From: Clostridium_AW sp963515715
GTDB taxonomy: Bacteria > Bacillota > Clostridia > Clostridiales > Clostridiaceae
Direction of reading: 5' to 3'
Assembly: GCF_963515715.1 (NCBI RefSeq)
Contig: NZ_CAUPZS010000003.1
Location: 155,932 to 219,931, forward strand
Length of the DNA stretch: 64,000 nt
Made by a program: the position numbers and the translations under genes. Within the stretch, counting starts at the first letter, position 1; each line of letters starts with the position of its first letter. A model generated the notes under the pieces. It was not told the origin of the DNA. It ran no database searches and saw only the letters and a program-made list of their open reading frames with translations. Shown here one piece after another: positions 16,853 through 25,873 of the stretch.

Positions 16853-18070
16853 TTAATATATTAAAACATCATTTCTTTCTTTTAAATTTTTATAAGCTTG
16901 TAGTGCTAATAATGCTTGCTCTGTAGCTTTTGAGTTATTTTTGCCATTTTTTATATGTGAAAAACCTCCATCCGCTGTTTTAAATGTCATTAAAGCATCT
17001 ATCATAGTTTTATCGTTTTTCATGAATCTACTATCAGTTGGATCTATACCATTAGCGCATAGTCCCATTATTACTTGACTTATACTTTCTGCATTTTCCA
17101 CATTATAGGACACAAAGCCACCACTTTCTTTTTGAAGAGATATTAACTTTTCCACTCCTTCATCTATGGCCTTTTTAACCTCCGGTATATCTTTATGCGG
17201 AGCCAATGCTACAAGTGCCATTCCTGTCATATCTGGATCTGCCTTTATACCAGCGAAATCCCATCCCTTATCCTTTGTACGTTCATTTAATATGGCATTA
17301 ACTAGTTTTTCCCTTGTCCATATAGCAGAATCAGGTACGTGATACTCTTTTGAATCTAGTGAAATAAGTCCAAATATATATGCGTTAATTCCTTGACCTT
17401 CTATATCTTCATTATTATAAATCTTTTCTATTAAATTATATCCGCCAATATTTGTTGGATCTGCGTTAGCTGCAAGTAGTCCTAAAACCATTCTTTCATA
17501 ATCTGTAGGCTGCTCCATCAGTCCATTTGATTTTTTCAAATCCGCTTCAATTTTTTCAACATATGTATCCGGTATTGTTTTGCCTGCCTTTACAAGGGCT
17601 ACTGCTTCCCAATCTGTCTCTACACCTTTTTTTAAAACATTAATAGTAGTATTTATTGTGGTATTAACTTCTTCTTTATGTTTATAATCTGCAGTTTTTT
17701 CTTTTATCTTAAAGGTATAACTTTTTGGAGCCTTTATAGGCTTTAAATCTTTTGAGCAAACTTTACCCCCAATATTTAAAGTATAAGTCCCTCCAATCTT
17801 ATAACCTTCCTTAGGTGAAGATACAGTTATAGTTTTTCCATCTTTTAAATTTATTTCAGCTTCTAATATATTTCCATTGCTGTCTTTTATAGTAATCTCC
17901 CTTTTAGTTTCATCATCAAGCTTCACTTCCTGATTAAACTTTATATTCCAAGTTTTATATATATCCTCTATATCTTTGTCCACCTCTGTCGCTCTAACAT
18001 AGCTACATAATGACAAAAGTATTCCTGCAGTTAATGACAAATTAATATAAATTTTTTTATTCCTCAGCAC
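16853..18070 (-). CDS. Secreted single-barrel protein with N-terminal Ig-like domain
   Basis: 405 residues from GTG 18070, chosen because GGAGGG lies six bases upstream; TTG 18076 is too close to it. A short signal sequence (about residues 5-25) leads into an SbsA/Big-like Ig domain (about 30-120, ending SYTFKIKEK). One alpha/alpha barrel follows (about 135-395) with DPTNIGGYN, DPDMTGMALVALA, SGGFVSYN and GGFSHIKNG. The barrel is clearly related to barrel 3 of the next gene (both begin W.A.AL..AG..IPDTY). No DUF4430. Lies 59 bases after the ECF S gene and 31 before the next. Probably a surface or secreted partner of the same uptake system. Confidence 0.72.
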   Translation of the reverse strand: MLRNKKIYINLSLTAGILLSLCSYVRATEVDKDIEDIYKTWNIKFNQEVKLDDETKREITIKDSNGNILEAEINLKDGKTITVSSPKEGYKIGGTYTLNIGGKVCSKDLKPIKAPKSYTFKIKEKTADYKHKEEVNTTINTTINVLKKGVETDWEAVALVKAGKTIPDTYVEKIEADLKKSNGLMEQPTDYERMVLGLLAANADPTNIGGYNLIEKIYNNEDIEGQGINAYIFGLISLDSKEYHVPDSAIWTREKLVNAILNERTKDKGWDFAGIKADPDMTGMALVALAPHKDIPEVKKAIDEGVEKLISLQKESGGFVSYNVENAESISQVIMGLCANGIDPTDSRFMKNDKTMIDALMTFKTADGGFSHIKNGKNNSKATEQALLALQAYKNLKERNDVLIY

Positions 18071-18135
18071 AGACAACCCTCCTTTAATTTAATTAATAGC
18101 TAATATATTTTGGAAGTTTTAACATTCCACTTAAT

Positions 18136-18864
18136 TCATATTTTAAAATTACTTAAGCTTTTATTTTCCACAGTTTCACCTTTGATTCTTATAACTTTAT
18201 TTCTCTTGTTATATCTTTCTAAAGCCTCTATGAAACTTTCTCCAAACAATTTTGCAAAAATTACATTACCTACTGCGTGTAATGTATCATGAGAAAAGCT
18301 TAATATATTTCCTGCCAATATAGTTTTTAATGTAATTGGCCTCATAAACTCTAAGACATACCATTGATTTAATATAGTTCCATAGATATATCCCCAAATT
18401 CCACACATTATTACGAATCCATTTATTCCCCACTTACTAATTTTATTCTTAAAAACTCCGAAGAAAACACCACATAAGCCCCACCCCAACATCTGCCAGG
18501 GTGTCCATGGACCATGACCCAAGAAAAAATTGGAAATAAATGCGCACATAGAGCCCACCATAAAGCCATTTACAGGTCCTAATGTATAACCCGTTACTGC
18601 ACATATAAATGTAACAGGTTGAAAGCCTGGTATAGCTGCAAAGGGTACTCTTAATACTCCTCCTAGTGCTGACATTGTTGCTAAAGCCGCCATAGTTCTT
18701 CCGCTGATTTCTTTACTTTCAAATAGTACTACAGCGGTACCTATAATAAATAATGCAGATATTTCTACTGCTCTTTCTAATGCAGACTCAAAGTAGGTCA
18801 TTGAAATCAGCATTATTATATACAAAACAATTATTACAGGACCTAACTTAATCTTTTTTTTCAT
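18136..18864 (-). CDS. ECF transporter S component, candidate cobalamin/corrinoid (CbrT-like)
   Basis: 242-residue membrane protein with about six helices, the substrate-specificity subunit of a group I ECF transporter whose T and A subunits are encoded immediately upstream. Characteristic segments are FAAIPGFQPVTFI, GYTLGPVNGFMVG and FLGHGPWTPWQMLGWGL. I recognise these as typical of the CbrT-type S components, but this rests on memory rather than a search. Start codon is adjacent to the stop of the ATPase gene. The cobalamin riboswitch at the head of the operon supports cobalamin or a corrinoid precursor as the substrate. Confidence 0.72.
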   Translation of the reverse strand: MKKKIKLGPVIIVLYIIMLISMTYFESALERAVEISALFIIGTAVVLFESKEISGRTMAALATMSALGGVLRVPFAAIPGFQPVTFICAVTGYTLGPVNGFMVGSMCAFISNFFLGHGPWTPWQMLGWGLCGVFFGVFKNKISKWGINGFVIMCGIWGYIYGTILNQWYVLEFMRPITLKTILAGNILSFSHDTLHAVGNVIFAKLFGESFIEALERYNKRNKVIRIKGETVENKSLSNFKI

Positions 18865-20487
18865 TTACATCACCTTCAAAATTTCAATAGCATCTTCAGA
18901 TTTTATAACTCTACATTTTTTCTTAAATACCTTAGCAATCTGTGGTGAATAATATATAGAATCATATAATATAGTGTTCGCGACCCCTTTTGCTACAATT
19001 TCACCATTAAACATAAGCATTACAGAATTAATATAATCTCCAGCAAAATCAGCATCATGGGTTATAAGTACAATAGATTTTCCTCGTGAAGATAGTTCTT
19101 TTATAATACCTCCAAGCTTTTCTTTTGCTATAGAATCCATTCCTCGTGTAGGCTCATCTAAAATAAGAATGTCTGGATCTGTAATCAATGTGCAAGCAAT
19201 GGCTGTTCTTTGCTTTTCTCCCCCACTTAAATCCCTTGGATTTCTGTCTTTTAAATGAGTTAAATCTAACAGCTCTAATACATTAATAATCCTTTTCTCA
19301 TCATATTCATCAATGTTTTCTAGAGTATATCCTACTTCATCAAAAACAGTTTTTCTTCCAAAATAGTCATTTGGATTTTGTGAAAGGTATCCTATTTTTT
19401 TAATTCTTTTGTCTAGACTAACTTTTTTTATATTTTCATCTTCTATTAAAACCTTTCCAGTATAACTATCTATAAGCCCACATATTATTTTAAAAAGAGT
19501 ACTTTTCCCCGCACCATTTTCCCCCATAACCGCCAGTACTTCTCCTTGATGCAGTTTAAAATTTATGTTGTTTAAAGTTTTACTCCCTTTTTCATATTCA
19601 AAGTTTAATTTGCTAACTTCCATAATGCACTGTGAAAAGTTTCTATTTTCCTTTTCTATTTTTACTTCTTTAAAGTTTATACCTTTTAAAACTTCTCTGC
19701 CTTCCTTAACATTTATAGGCATTGTATCTTTTCCTGCTTTTTTAAATATGTATGCAATGTTAGGTAAATGATATTTTTTATGTATGTTTTTAGGAACATC
19801 ATGTGGAGTTCCTTCTCCAATAATCCTTCCTTCTTCCATAAATATAATTCTATCTGCTAAATGAAAACATTTATCTAACCTTTGTTCCACAAGAATTATG
19901 GTTTTTCCCATATCTCTATTCAACTTTTTTATAGAATTTAAAACTTCTTCTCCTGCTATAGGATCGAGCTGAGATATAGGCTCATCAAATAATATAACAT
20001 CTGGATCCATGGCCACTACCGAAGCTATTGCTACCCTTTGTTTCTGCCCTCCAGATATTTCTGTAGTTTGCTTGTCCTTTATATCACTTAGTCCAAGCAA
20101 TGATATAACTTCCGCTACATTCCTTTTCATAATATTTATATCCGTATTAAGGTTTTCAAGTCCAAAAGCAATTTCCCTTTCCACATCTTGAAGTACAATT
20201 TGCTTTTCAGGATGCTGATATACCATCCCTACAGTTTTAACTATGTCATGATTACTAAGGCTTTCAATATTTTTACCTTTTACATATACTTCCCCTTTTA
20301 ATGTTCCTCCATAATAATCAGGAATTATTCTATTTAAAAGTCTTATAAGGGTAGATTTTCCACATCCTGATGGTCCCACAATTAATACAAGTTCGCCTTC
20401 TTCTACAGACAAGTTTATATCTTTTAAAGAGGTATTCTCACTTTCTGGATAATTAAATGTAACTTTATCTATATTTATTATTTCCAA
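18865..20487 (-). CDS. ECF transporter ATPase, fused A-A' subunit
   Basis: 540 residues from TTG 20487, preceded by GGGGGTGG; the longer frame to 20535 would start deep in the T-subunit gene. Two complete ABC domains are fused. The first has GPSGCGKST, ISGGQKQRV and VILFDEP; the second has GENGAGKST, LSGGEKQRT and ILILDEP. Such double-CbiO/EcfA proteins drive ECF transport of vitamins or metals. It overlaps the T gene by 10 bases and abuts the S gene, so the three subunits are translationally coupled. It may also serve CbiMNQ, which lacks its own ATPase here; that is inference. Confidence 0.93.
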   Translation of the reverse strand: MEIINIDKVTFNYPESENTSLKDINLSVEEGELVLIVGPSGCGKSTLIRLLNRIIPDYYGGTLKGEVYVKGKNIESLSNHDIVKTVGMVYQHPEKQIVLQDVEREIAFGLENLNTDINIMKRNVAEVISLLGLSDIKDKQTTEISGGQKQRVAIASVVAMDPDVILFDEPISQLDPIAGEEVLNSIKKLNRDMGKTIILVEQRLDKCFHLADRIIFMEEGRIIGEGTPHDVPKNIHKKYHLPNIAYIFKKAGKDTMPINVKEGREVLKGINFKEVKIEKENRNFSQCIMEVSKLNFEYEKGSKTLNNINFKLHQGEVLAVMGENGAGKSTLFKIICGLIDSYTGKVLIEDENIKKVSLDKRIKKIGYLSQNPNDYFGRKTVFDEVGYTLENIDEYDEKRIINVLELLDLTHLKDRNPRDLSGGEKQRTAIACTLITDPDILILDEPTRGMDSIAKEKLGGIIKELSSRGKSIVLITHDADFAGDYINSVMLMFNGEIVAKGVANTILYDSIYYSPQIAKVFKKKCRVIKSEDAIEILKVM

Positions 20488-21380
20488 GTTTTCCACCCCC
20501 GATATATTAATGATGGGATAAACATAATTATACAAAGTATATATCCTTCAATTGATAAAGCCTTTACTGGACTATCTACTTTAGGATAGAAATTTAAAAC
20601 ATTAAAACCCTTAAAATTAAAATATTCATAATATGCAAAAGTGCAAATGCATACTAAAATCAAGAATATATCACTATATGTAAATTTTTCTTGGAAATAG
20701 GAGCTTCTTTTATTTAAAGCTCCATATCCCCTTGAATACATTGATTCTGCCATATCTGCCGAATCCTCTAAACTTGATAAAAATAATATCTTTACTATAT
20801 TTCCACTGCATTTAATACTTTTTTTCATATCTTTATGAAACATCTTATTTCCTCTAAGTTTTTCAACATTAACTATGTTTTCATAGGAGGTCATCATAGT
20901 TGGAAAAAGTCTTATAGTCATACTCATAAGTAATGAAGACTTCTTTAAAAACTTAGAGAAAAATCCAAAAGCTCTATCAGGGTGAATTATTAAATTTCCC
21001 AAACCAAAAGTAAGCGTTACGCACATAACCCTGATACCATTAAATATTCCATAAACTATAGCTTCTAAAGTAATTCTCATAGGTCCTAATACAGGGTAAT
21101 TTATATGACCCTCATATATTACAGTGTTTCCATCATGAACCATAATAGGATTTAATATAACAATCAATAAGGTAAAGGGTAATATAAGTCTTCCATATAA
21201 AAGTAAGTTTTTTAAAGAACCATCTAAATACACAAGAGCTAAAAGACTTATTAGTATTATCAATAAGTATATTGGATTATTTATTTGTAAAAACAATATG
21301 ATATACACTGTAAGAAACAGTATTCCTGTTAAAGGATGTAACTTTTGTAAAAATGTATTTCTGTTTTTATATGTGAACAT
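20478..21380 (-). CDS. ECF transporter transmembrane T component
   Basis: 300 residues, CbiQ/EcfT family, the membrane scaffold that couples the ATPase to the S component. Several membrane helices and the cytoplasmic coupling segment ADMAESMYSRGYG carry the family's (A/S)RG signature. ATG 21380 was preferred over GTG 21389, which falls inside the AGGAAGTGA ribosome binding site. Ten bases after the CWB2-DUF4430 gene, in the same operon. Confidence 0.92.
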   Translation of the reverse strand: MFTYKNRNTFLQKLHPLTGILFLTVYIILFLQINNPIYLLIILISLLALVYLDGSLKNLLLYGRLILPFTLLIVILNPIMVHDGNTVIYEGHINYPVLGPMRITLEAIVYGIFNGIRVMCVTLTFGLGNLIIHPDRAFGFFSKFLKKSSLLMSMTIRLFPTMMTSYENIVNVEKLRGNKMFHKDMKKSIKCSGNIVKILFLSSLEDSADMAESMYSRGYGALNKRSSYFQEKFTYSDIFLILVCICTFAYYEYFNFKGFNVLNFYPKVDSPVKALSIEGYILCIIMFIPSLIYRGWKTWK

Positions 21381-21399
21381 ATAAATCACTTCCTATGCA

Positions 21400-23991
21400 T
21401 TACTTAATTTCAAATTCTACTTTAACTTTTTCTTTGTTTTTAAATTTATAAAATCCACAATACTTTCCATTATCCAATACTGTATTAAATTCTACTGTTC
21501 CATTGTTTAGAGTATCTTGTCCAATATATACTAATGAATTATTTGAATCATATAATGTTATTGTAATTTCTCCATTTTCTTCATTGGTAATCTTCATCTG
21601 AACTTTACCACTATTGTTAGTAACTTTAAATGCATTATCTGAAGGTTTTTCTGGATCTATTTCCCCACCATTATCACCGCCATTATCGCCACCTGGACTA
21701 CCATTAGATATTACTTCAATTGTTTTTTCATCTTTTCCACCTTCTTTTTCAACAGATACTATATGCTTCCCAGTGGAATCAATTATTATAGTTGCACATC
21801 CGTCCATATCTGTTCTTGCTACCTCTTTTCCATCAACTTTAACTACTGCATCATATACTGGTTTATATACACAAGTAGCTTTTACTTCAAAAGACTCCCC
21901 TAGCTTTATACTATTAGGTACTCTTGAAATTTTTATTGGCATCACACTTTCATCTGGTGCAAGATCCTGCCAATTCCATTCGTGGTAATCAAATTTCAAT
22001 GTATCTCCACCTTTTGGATAAACTCCGCGAGCCCCTTCAGATGTCTTTGAGCCATTTAAATATATAAACCAATCCTCTCCAATTATTCCTCTTTTCCTTT
22101 GATCTTCTGAAAGTTCCTTTAAAGTTTTATTTGAAAGTCCATCTATTCCAGTTATCAATCCTTCCTTCTCTGTGACAGATGCAACGCTCTTTAAATAATC
22201 CATTGCATTATTATCCTTGATTTTTAAGATTTCTTTTTTTAATTCTGTGCCTCCATTACCTTTTGATATTATTAATGTGAATGAATTACCATTTATAGCT
22301 TCTTCCCCGCTCCCAGAGGTTGTACCATTTCCCTTATCAGTGCTTGTTACGTCTTTTACATCACCATCTATTTCTACGTCTTTGACTCCTTTTTCTACCT
22401 TATTTACAGTTGCCCCATTTTTAACTTTTATACTGCATTTGCTGTTAGCAGATATTTTTTCTACTTTAGATCCTTTTTCTATATTGAGTTTTGATTCGGT
22501 AGCTACTTTTACTTCAAAAAAATCACCTTGAAAATCTATATTCGCTTTGCCAATAATATCAACTGTTTTATCAAACTTTCCTTTAAGTACAACTTTATTT
22601 TCAGTTGCATCTGATTTGTTTTGAATTAATATATTGCCAAAATTACTTTTAATATTATCTAGTATTGCATTACTCTTAACGCTAGTATTATTTATATTGC
22701 TATTTTCCTTTAACTCAACTCTTACATTGTTTTTACTATCAACTATTAAATTTTGAGCTTTAGAATTTAATAACTGAATACCATTTTGCGCACCTGACTT
22801 TACTACTATAGTATTAGCAGTTACATTCTTAATATCTATTGAGCCTTTTTCACCTGGATCTATTGTCAGTACTCCCTTAACCTGTAAATTCTGCAGTGTT
22901 ACCTTATCAGCTCTTACTATTAAATCTCCATTTATAAGTTTTTCAGTTTTTTCTTCTCCAAAAATTGAATTATCTTCATTAATTTCTGTTATTTCTACGT
23001 TAATTTCTAGCTTATTCAATATGCTTGATGGAACTATACTTTCTCCACCTACAGCAATCATATTGCTTAAAGAAGTTATGTTATTATTTAAAAAGTTCTT
23101 TAAATCTGGTGTTATGTCTTTATTTGTTAATATTATTGGTGCTACCTTTTGTGCTGCTAATGCTGAACATGAAAGTGCATCTGCAAATTCATTTCCTTTT
23201 GGACCTGCTCCCTGTACCACATAAACATTTTCAAAAATAACGTCATTTTTAAAACTTTGTAATACATTTTTATTTGTCTCAAATCTATCTTGTCCACTTA
23301 TTCTTTCTACATTTTCTATTCCTTTTATAGCATTATTTGAAATGACACCTTCTCCACCTATAACAAAGACTTTTTTGGGACTAACTTTATTAATATATTG
23401 TTTTACAGATTGCTTTAATTCATTTTTATCCGCAAATACTATTGGTGCTCCTTTTTTAGCTGCAATAGCTGCAACTGAAAGACTATCTGCGTATCCATTT
23501 GCTGATGTTACGAAAACTTCATTAACACTACCTAATTGATCCGCAATTTTAAGAGAAGTTTCATATCTTGTATCTCCATATAAACGTGTTATATTAGTTA
23601 TGTTTATACTTTTTAACTGCTTATCAACCTTTTCTGAAACTACCTTAGGTCCTCCTATTATATAAACATTTTTAACATTTAATCTCTTAAGTTCTTTTAT
23701 TGTATCCTCACTTAATGCGGATTGTGATGTGAGCATTATTGGGGCATTATATTTTTTAGCTAGGGGCGCTGCACATAATGCATCTGCATAATTATAACCC
23801 TGAGCTACTATGGCAGTTTGTGAGCCTGTTTTCCATCCCTCTTTACTTATTTCAATAGAAGTTTCTATTCTGTCTTTTCCATAAATTCTATTTTTTGTAT
23901 TTTGAGCATAAGTCACCGACGAATTTGTAAATAATACTGACGTCATAGTGAACATAGTTATGGCTATTTTACTTAATAACTTTTTGTTCAT
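21400..23991 (-). CDS. Cell-wall-bound CWB2-DUF4430 protein, candidate corrinoid-binding surface protein
   Basis: 863 residues. Signal peptide (about 1-30, ending TYAQ), then three cell-wall-binding-2 repeats (about 33-325; YIIGGPKVVS, VFVIGGEGVIS, IAVGGESIVP). These attach clostridial surface proteins to wall polymer. A low-complexity beta-rich stretch (about 345-545) follows, resembling a solenoid spacer. The DUF4430 domain (about 567-675, with WFIYLNG and FDYHEWNW) leads to an Ig-like domain (about 680-757), a Gly/Asp linker and a C-terminal beta domain. DUF4430 is related to the C-terminal half of transcobalamin. Second gene behind the cobalamin riboswitch. A role presenting or passing corrinoid at the wall is inferred. 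Confidence 0.78.
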   Translation of the reverse strand: MNKKLLSKIAITMFTMTSVLFTNSSVTYAQNTKNRIYGKDRIETSIEISKEGWKTGSQTAIVAQGYNYADALCAAPLAKKYNAPIMLTSQSALSEDTIKELKRLNVKNVYIIGGPKVVSEKVDKQLKSINITNITRLYGDTRYETSLKIADQLGSVNEVFVTSANGYADSLSVAAIAAKKGAPIVFADKNELKQSVKQYINKVSPKKVFVIGGEGVISNNAIKGIENVERISGQDRFETNKNVLQSFKNDVIFENVYVVQGAGPKGNEFADALSCSALAAQKVAPIILTNKDITPDLKNFLNNNITSLSNMIAVGGESIVPSSILNKLEINVEITEINEDNSIFGEEKTEKLINGDLIVRADKVTLQNLQVKGVLTIDPGEKGSIDIKNVTANTIVVKSGAQNGIQLLNSKAQNLIVDSKNNVRVELKENSNINNTSVKSNAILDNIKSNFGNILIQNKSDATENKVVLKGKFDKTVDIIGKANIDFQGDFFEVKVATESKLNIEKGSKVEKISANSKCSIKVKNGATVNKVEKGVKDVEIDGDVKDVTSTDKGNGTTSGSGEEAINGNSFTLIISKGNGGTELKKEILKIKDNNAMDYLKSVASVTEKEGLITGIDGLSNKTLKELSEDQRKRGIIGEDWFIYLNGSKTSEGARGVYPKGGDTLKFDYHEWNWQDLAPDESVMPIKISRVPNSIKLGESFEVKATCVYKPVYDAVVKVDGKEVARTDMDGCATIIIDSTGKHIVSVEKEGGKDEKTIEVISNGSPGGDNGGDNGGEIDPEKPSDNAFKVTNNSGKVQMKITNEENGEITITLYDSNNSLVYIGQDTLNNGTVEFNTVLDNGKYCGFYKFKNKEKVKVEFEIK

Positions 23992-24038
23992 ATTGTCCTC
24001 CTTTTTGTAATCATTTGCTTCAATAAACTTTTTAAAAT

Positions 24039-24833
24039 TTAGTATTCCTCTGATGAGAATTCTCTCTTATCCCATTCATGATAATCAAATAGCAATTCAT
24101 CTCCTGGTTCAAGGTATAGATCATTAGCACCTACTGATGTTTTTTTACCATTTAAATATATAAACCAATCTACCCCTAGTACCCCTAATTTCTTTTGCTC
24201 ATCAGTTTTCTTAGATGCTGGAATGGGATAAATATTACATATTTCATTTATTTCATAAATAAATCCGCCCTTATCTCTAACATCTGAATTTTCTCTAAGA
24301 TATGTCATAGCACTTTTATCTTCTGATATCTCCACATCTTTTTTTACAAGTATTTCAGACTCTTTGCCAGTATATCCTTCTGACTCTTTAGCTATTATTA
24401 GGGTAAATGAATCTTTTTTCTTTTTATCTTCCTTTGGTGGTACTTTATCTAGCTTTGCCTTTTCACTATTAGGTTTACTTTCTTCAGTATTTAATTTATT
24501 TTCTGGATTTTTATTAGGTTTAATATCTTTTTTATTAGCGTTGTTACTTGAATTATTTTCTGCAGTTTTTACATCATCACTATTTTTTTCCATTTCGCTT
24601 GATGCATTACTATCCTTTAATTCATCTTTGGGGTTTTTAGCATCAGCTTTATTATTAGCTTCAATTACCTTATCATCTTCAGCTACCTGATCTTTATAAT
24701 TTATATCTTGAGATACTGCCATACTGGAATTACTTAATGTAGAATTTGACGCTTTTTTACCTTCACATCCTATAGTAAAAAAGCATATTAAGAAAAGCAT
24801 TGTAATTGGTATGATTTTTTTGAATATCTTCAT
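24039..24833 (-). CDS. DUF4430 lipoprotein
   Basis: 264 residues from ATG 24833 (ribosome binding site AAGGGGGTG; the frame extends to 24875 but has no site there). Lipoprotein signal peptide with lipobox TIGC, Cys23 the predicted lipid-modified residue. A Lys/Asn/Ser-rich tether runs to about residue 140, then a single DUF4430 domain (WFIYLNG, LLFDYHEWD) close in sequence to that of the next gene. Expected to stand on the outer face of the membrane on a flexible linker, near the ECF complex encoded downstream. First gene after the cobalamin riboswitch. Could act as the membrane-proximal binding protein for corrinoid; no ligand evidence beyond context. Confidence 0.8.
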   Translation of the reverse strand: MKIFKKIIPITMLFLICFFTIGCEGKKASNSTLSNSSMAVSQDINYKDQVAEDDKVIEANNKADAKNPKDELKDSNASSEMEKNSDDVKTAENNSSNNANKKDIKPNKNPENKLNTEESKPNSEKAKLDKVPPKEDKKKKDSFTLIIAKESEGYTGKESEILVKKDVEISEDKSAMTYLRENSDVRDKGGFIYEINEICNIYPIPASKKTDEQKKLGVLGVDWFIYLNGKKTSVGANDLYLEPGDELLFDYHEWDKREFSSEEY

Positions 24834-24885
24834 TCTTTCACCCCCTTTCACGCAGTTCAAAGGGACAAAACACATATGAACACAT

Positions 24886-24912
24886 AAAAAAAGAACCCAG
24901 AAGGGTTCTTAA
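24886..24912 (-). terminator. Riboswitch-associated terminator
   Basis: AAGAACCC, short loop, GGGTTCTT followed on the minus strand by seven T. It lies between the cobalamin aptamer and the lipoprotein gene, so it is the likely expression platform. Confidence 0.85.
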
Positions 24913-24997
24913 AATAACGCAATGCAATATTTTACCATAAATACGACTAAAATATTCCCATTAGCTGTGTATGTATCTTTCCCTCCGAAAGAATCAA

Positions 24998-25168
24998 CAT
25001 TTACTAGGCAGGTTTCCTGACTTAGCTTCATTTTACTCCCTTGCCTTCCCAGATAATTTTTTATCCAGTGACCTAATTCAAGGTTTCATCTGCATCACAG
25101 TAACGGTGGGCTGTAGTGGATTTTAACCACTTTCCCTTTTAACTACCGGTTTAAGGTAGCACCTAATA
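24998..25168 (-). ncRNA. Cobalamin riboswitch of the surface-protein/ECF operon
   Basis: The minus strand shows, in order, GGTGCTACC, AAAAGGGAA, GTGGTTAAAATCCAC, ACAGCCCACCGTTACTGTGA, GGTCACTGG, GGGAAGGC and the B12 box AAGTCAGGAAACCTGCC. This is the standard cobalamin-aptamer layout. A terminator and the DUF4430 lipoprotein gene follow. It should turn off the whole 24.8-8.5 kb operon when adenosylcobalamin or a related corrinoid is abundant. Confidence 0.95.
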
Positions 25169-25198
25169 ACATAAATATACAATTTTAATACTTATTTT

Positions 25199-25227
25199 AT
25201 TATATTATATAACTACTACTTATTCAA
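25199..25227 (-). promoter_or_regulatory. Promoter of the riboswitch-controlled uptake operon
   Basis: On the minus strand TTGAAT (25227-25222), 17 bases, TATAAT (25204-25199), about 30 bases before the aptamer. Confidence 0.75.
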
Positions 25228-25256
25228 TGTATTTTTCTAATCTTTATAAATTTTAG

Positions 25257-25775
25257 TTAATTTTCCACTCCTTTCCTAGCCTCTACTCCTTTATAGTAAT
25301 AGTGTTTAATCTCTTTCATTTCTGTTACCAGATCTGCTCTATCTATTATCTCTTGTGGCACATATCTACCCGTTATTATAATTTCAGTATTTTCCGGCTT
25401 TTTATTTAATAGATCTAATACATCCTCAACATTTAATAACTTGTAATATAATGCTATGCTAATTTCATCTAAAACTACAATATCATATTCTTTAGAATTC
25501 AGTATCTCTTCACATCTTTTCAATCCAATTAAAGCTCTCTTTTTATCTTCTTCTGTAGGATCATCATAAATAAAACAGTTCATTCCAAATTGTTCTATTG
25601 CAAAACCTTTAAGATAATTTACTCCTTCCACTTCACTATACTTCATTCCCTTAATAAATTGTCCAAAAAATACTTTTTTTCCTGCGCAAACAGCTCTTAG
25701 GGTTAATCCTAATGCAGCTGTAGTCTTTCCCTTGCCGTTTCCTGTATAAACTTGAATATATCCCTTATTTTCCAT
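25257..25775 (-). CDS. cobO: Corrinoid adenosyltransferase (second copy)
   Basis: 172 residues, CobA/CobO/BtuR family: transfers the adenosyl group of ATP to cob(I)alamin or cob(I)yrinate diamide, the step that makes the Co-C bond. P-loop-like GNGKGKTTA lies near residue 13, with DEISIAL as Walker B and the C-terminal KHYY segment. Start at 25775 gives the same N-terminus (MENKGYIQVYTG) as the copy upstream; the longer frame runs through a terminator hairpin. Last gene before the riboswitch of the next operon. Tandem paralogue of the 25874-26392 gene. Confidence 0.92.
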   Translation of the reverse strand: MENKGYIQVYTGNGKGKTTAALGLTLRAVCAGKKVFFGQFIKGMKYSEVEGVNYLKGFAIEQFGMNCFIYDDPTEEDKKRALIGLKRCEEILNSKEYDIVVLDEISIALYYKLLNVEDVLDLLNKKPENTEIIITGRYVPQEIIDRADLVTEMKEIKHYYYKGVEARKGVEN

Positions 25776-25799
25776 AGTAATCCCCTTCTCCCTTATATT

Positions 25800-25837
25800 A
25801 AAAAAGGGATTTTTGTCTTGCAAAAATCCCTTTTTTA
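25800..25837. terminator. Hairpin between the two adenosyltransferase genes
   Basis: AAAAAAGGGATTTTTG, five-base loop and CAAAAATCCCTTTTTT: a strong bidirectional terminator. It would leave the second gene dependent on read-through or on a promoter of its own. Confidence 0.8.
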
Positions 25838-25873
25838 CGTTCAACTCTTAATCCTCAACTTTTAACTATAAAA

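Noticed and set aside
8472..18070. Reading the barrel repeats as squalene/terpene cyclase or prenyltransferase enzymes
   Set aside because: No DXDD/QW catalytic pattern was seen, the proteins carry secretion signals, and the B12 riboswitch and DUF4430 context fits a binding role better.
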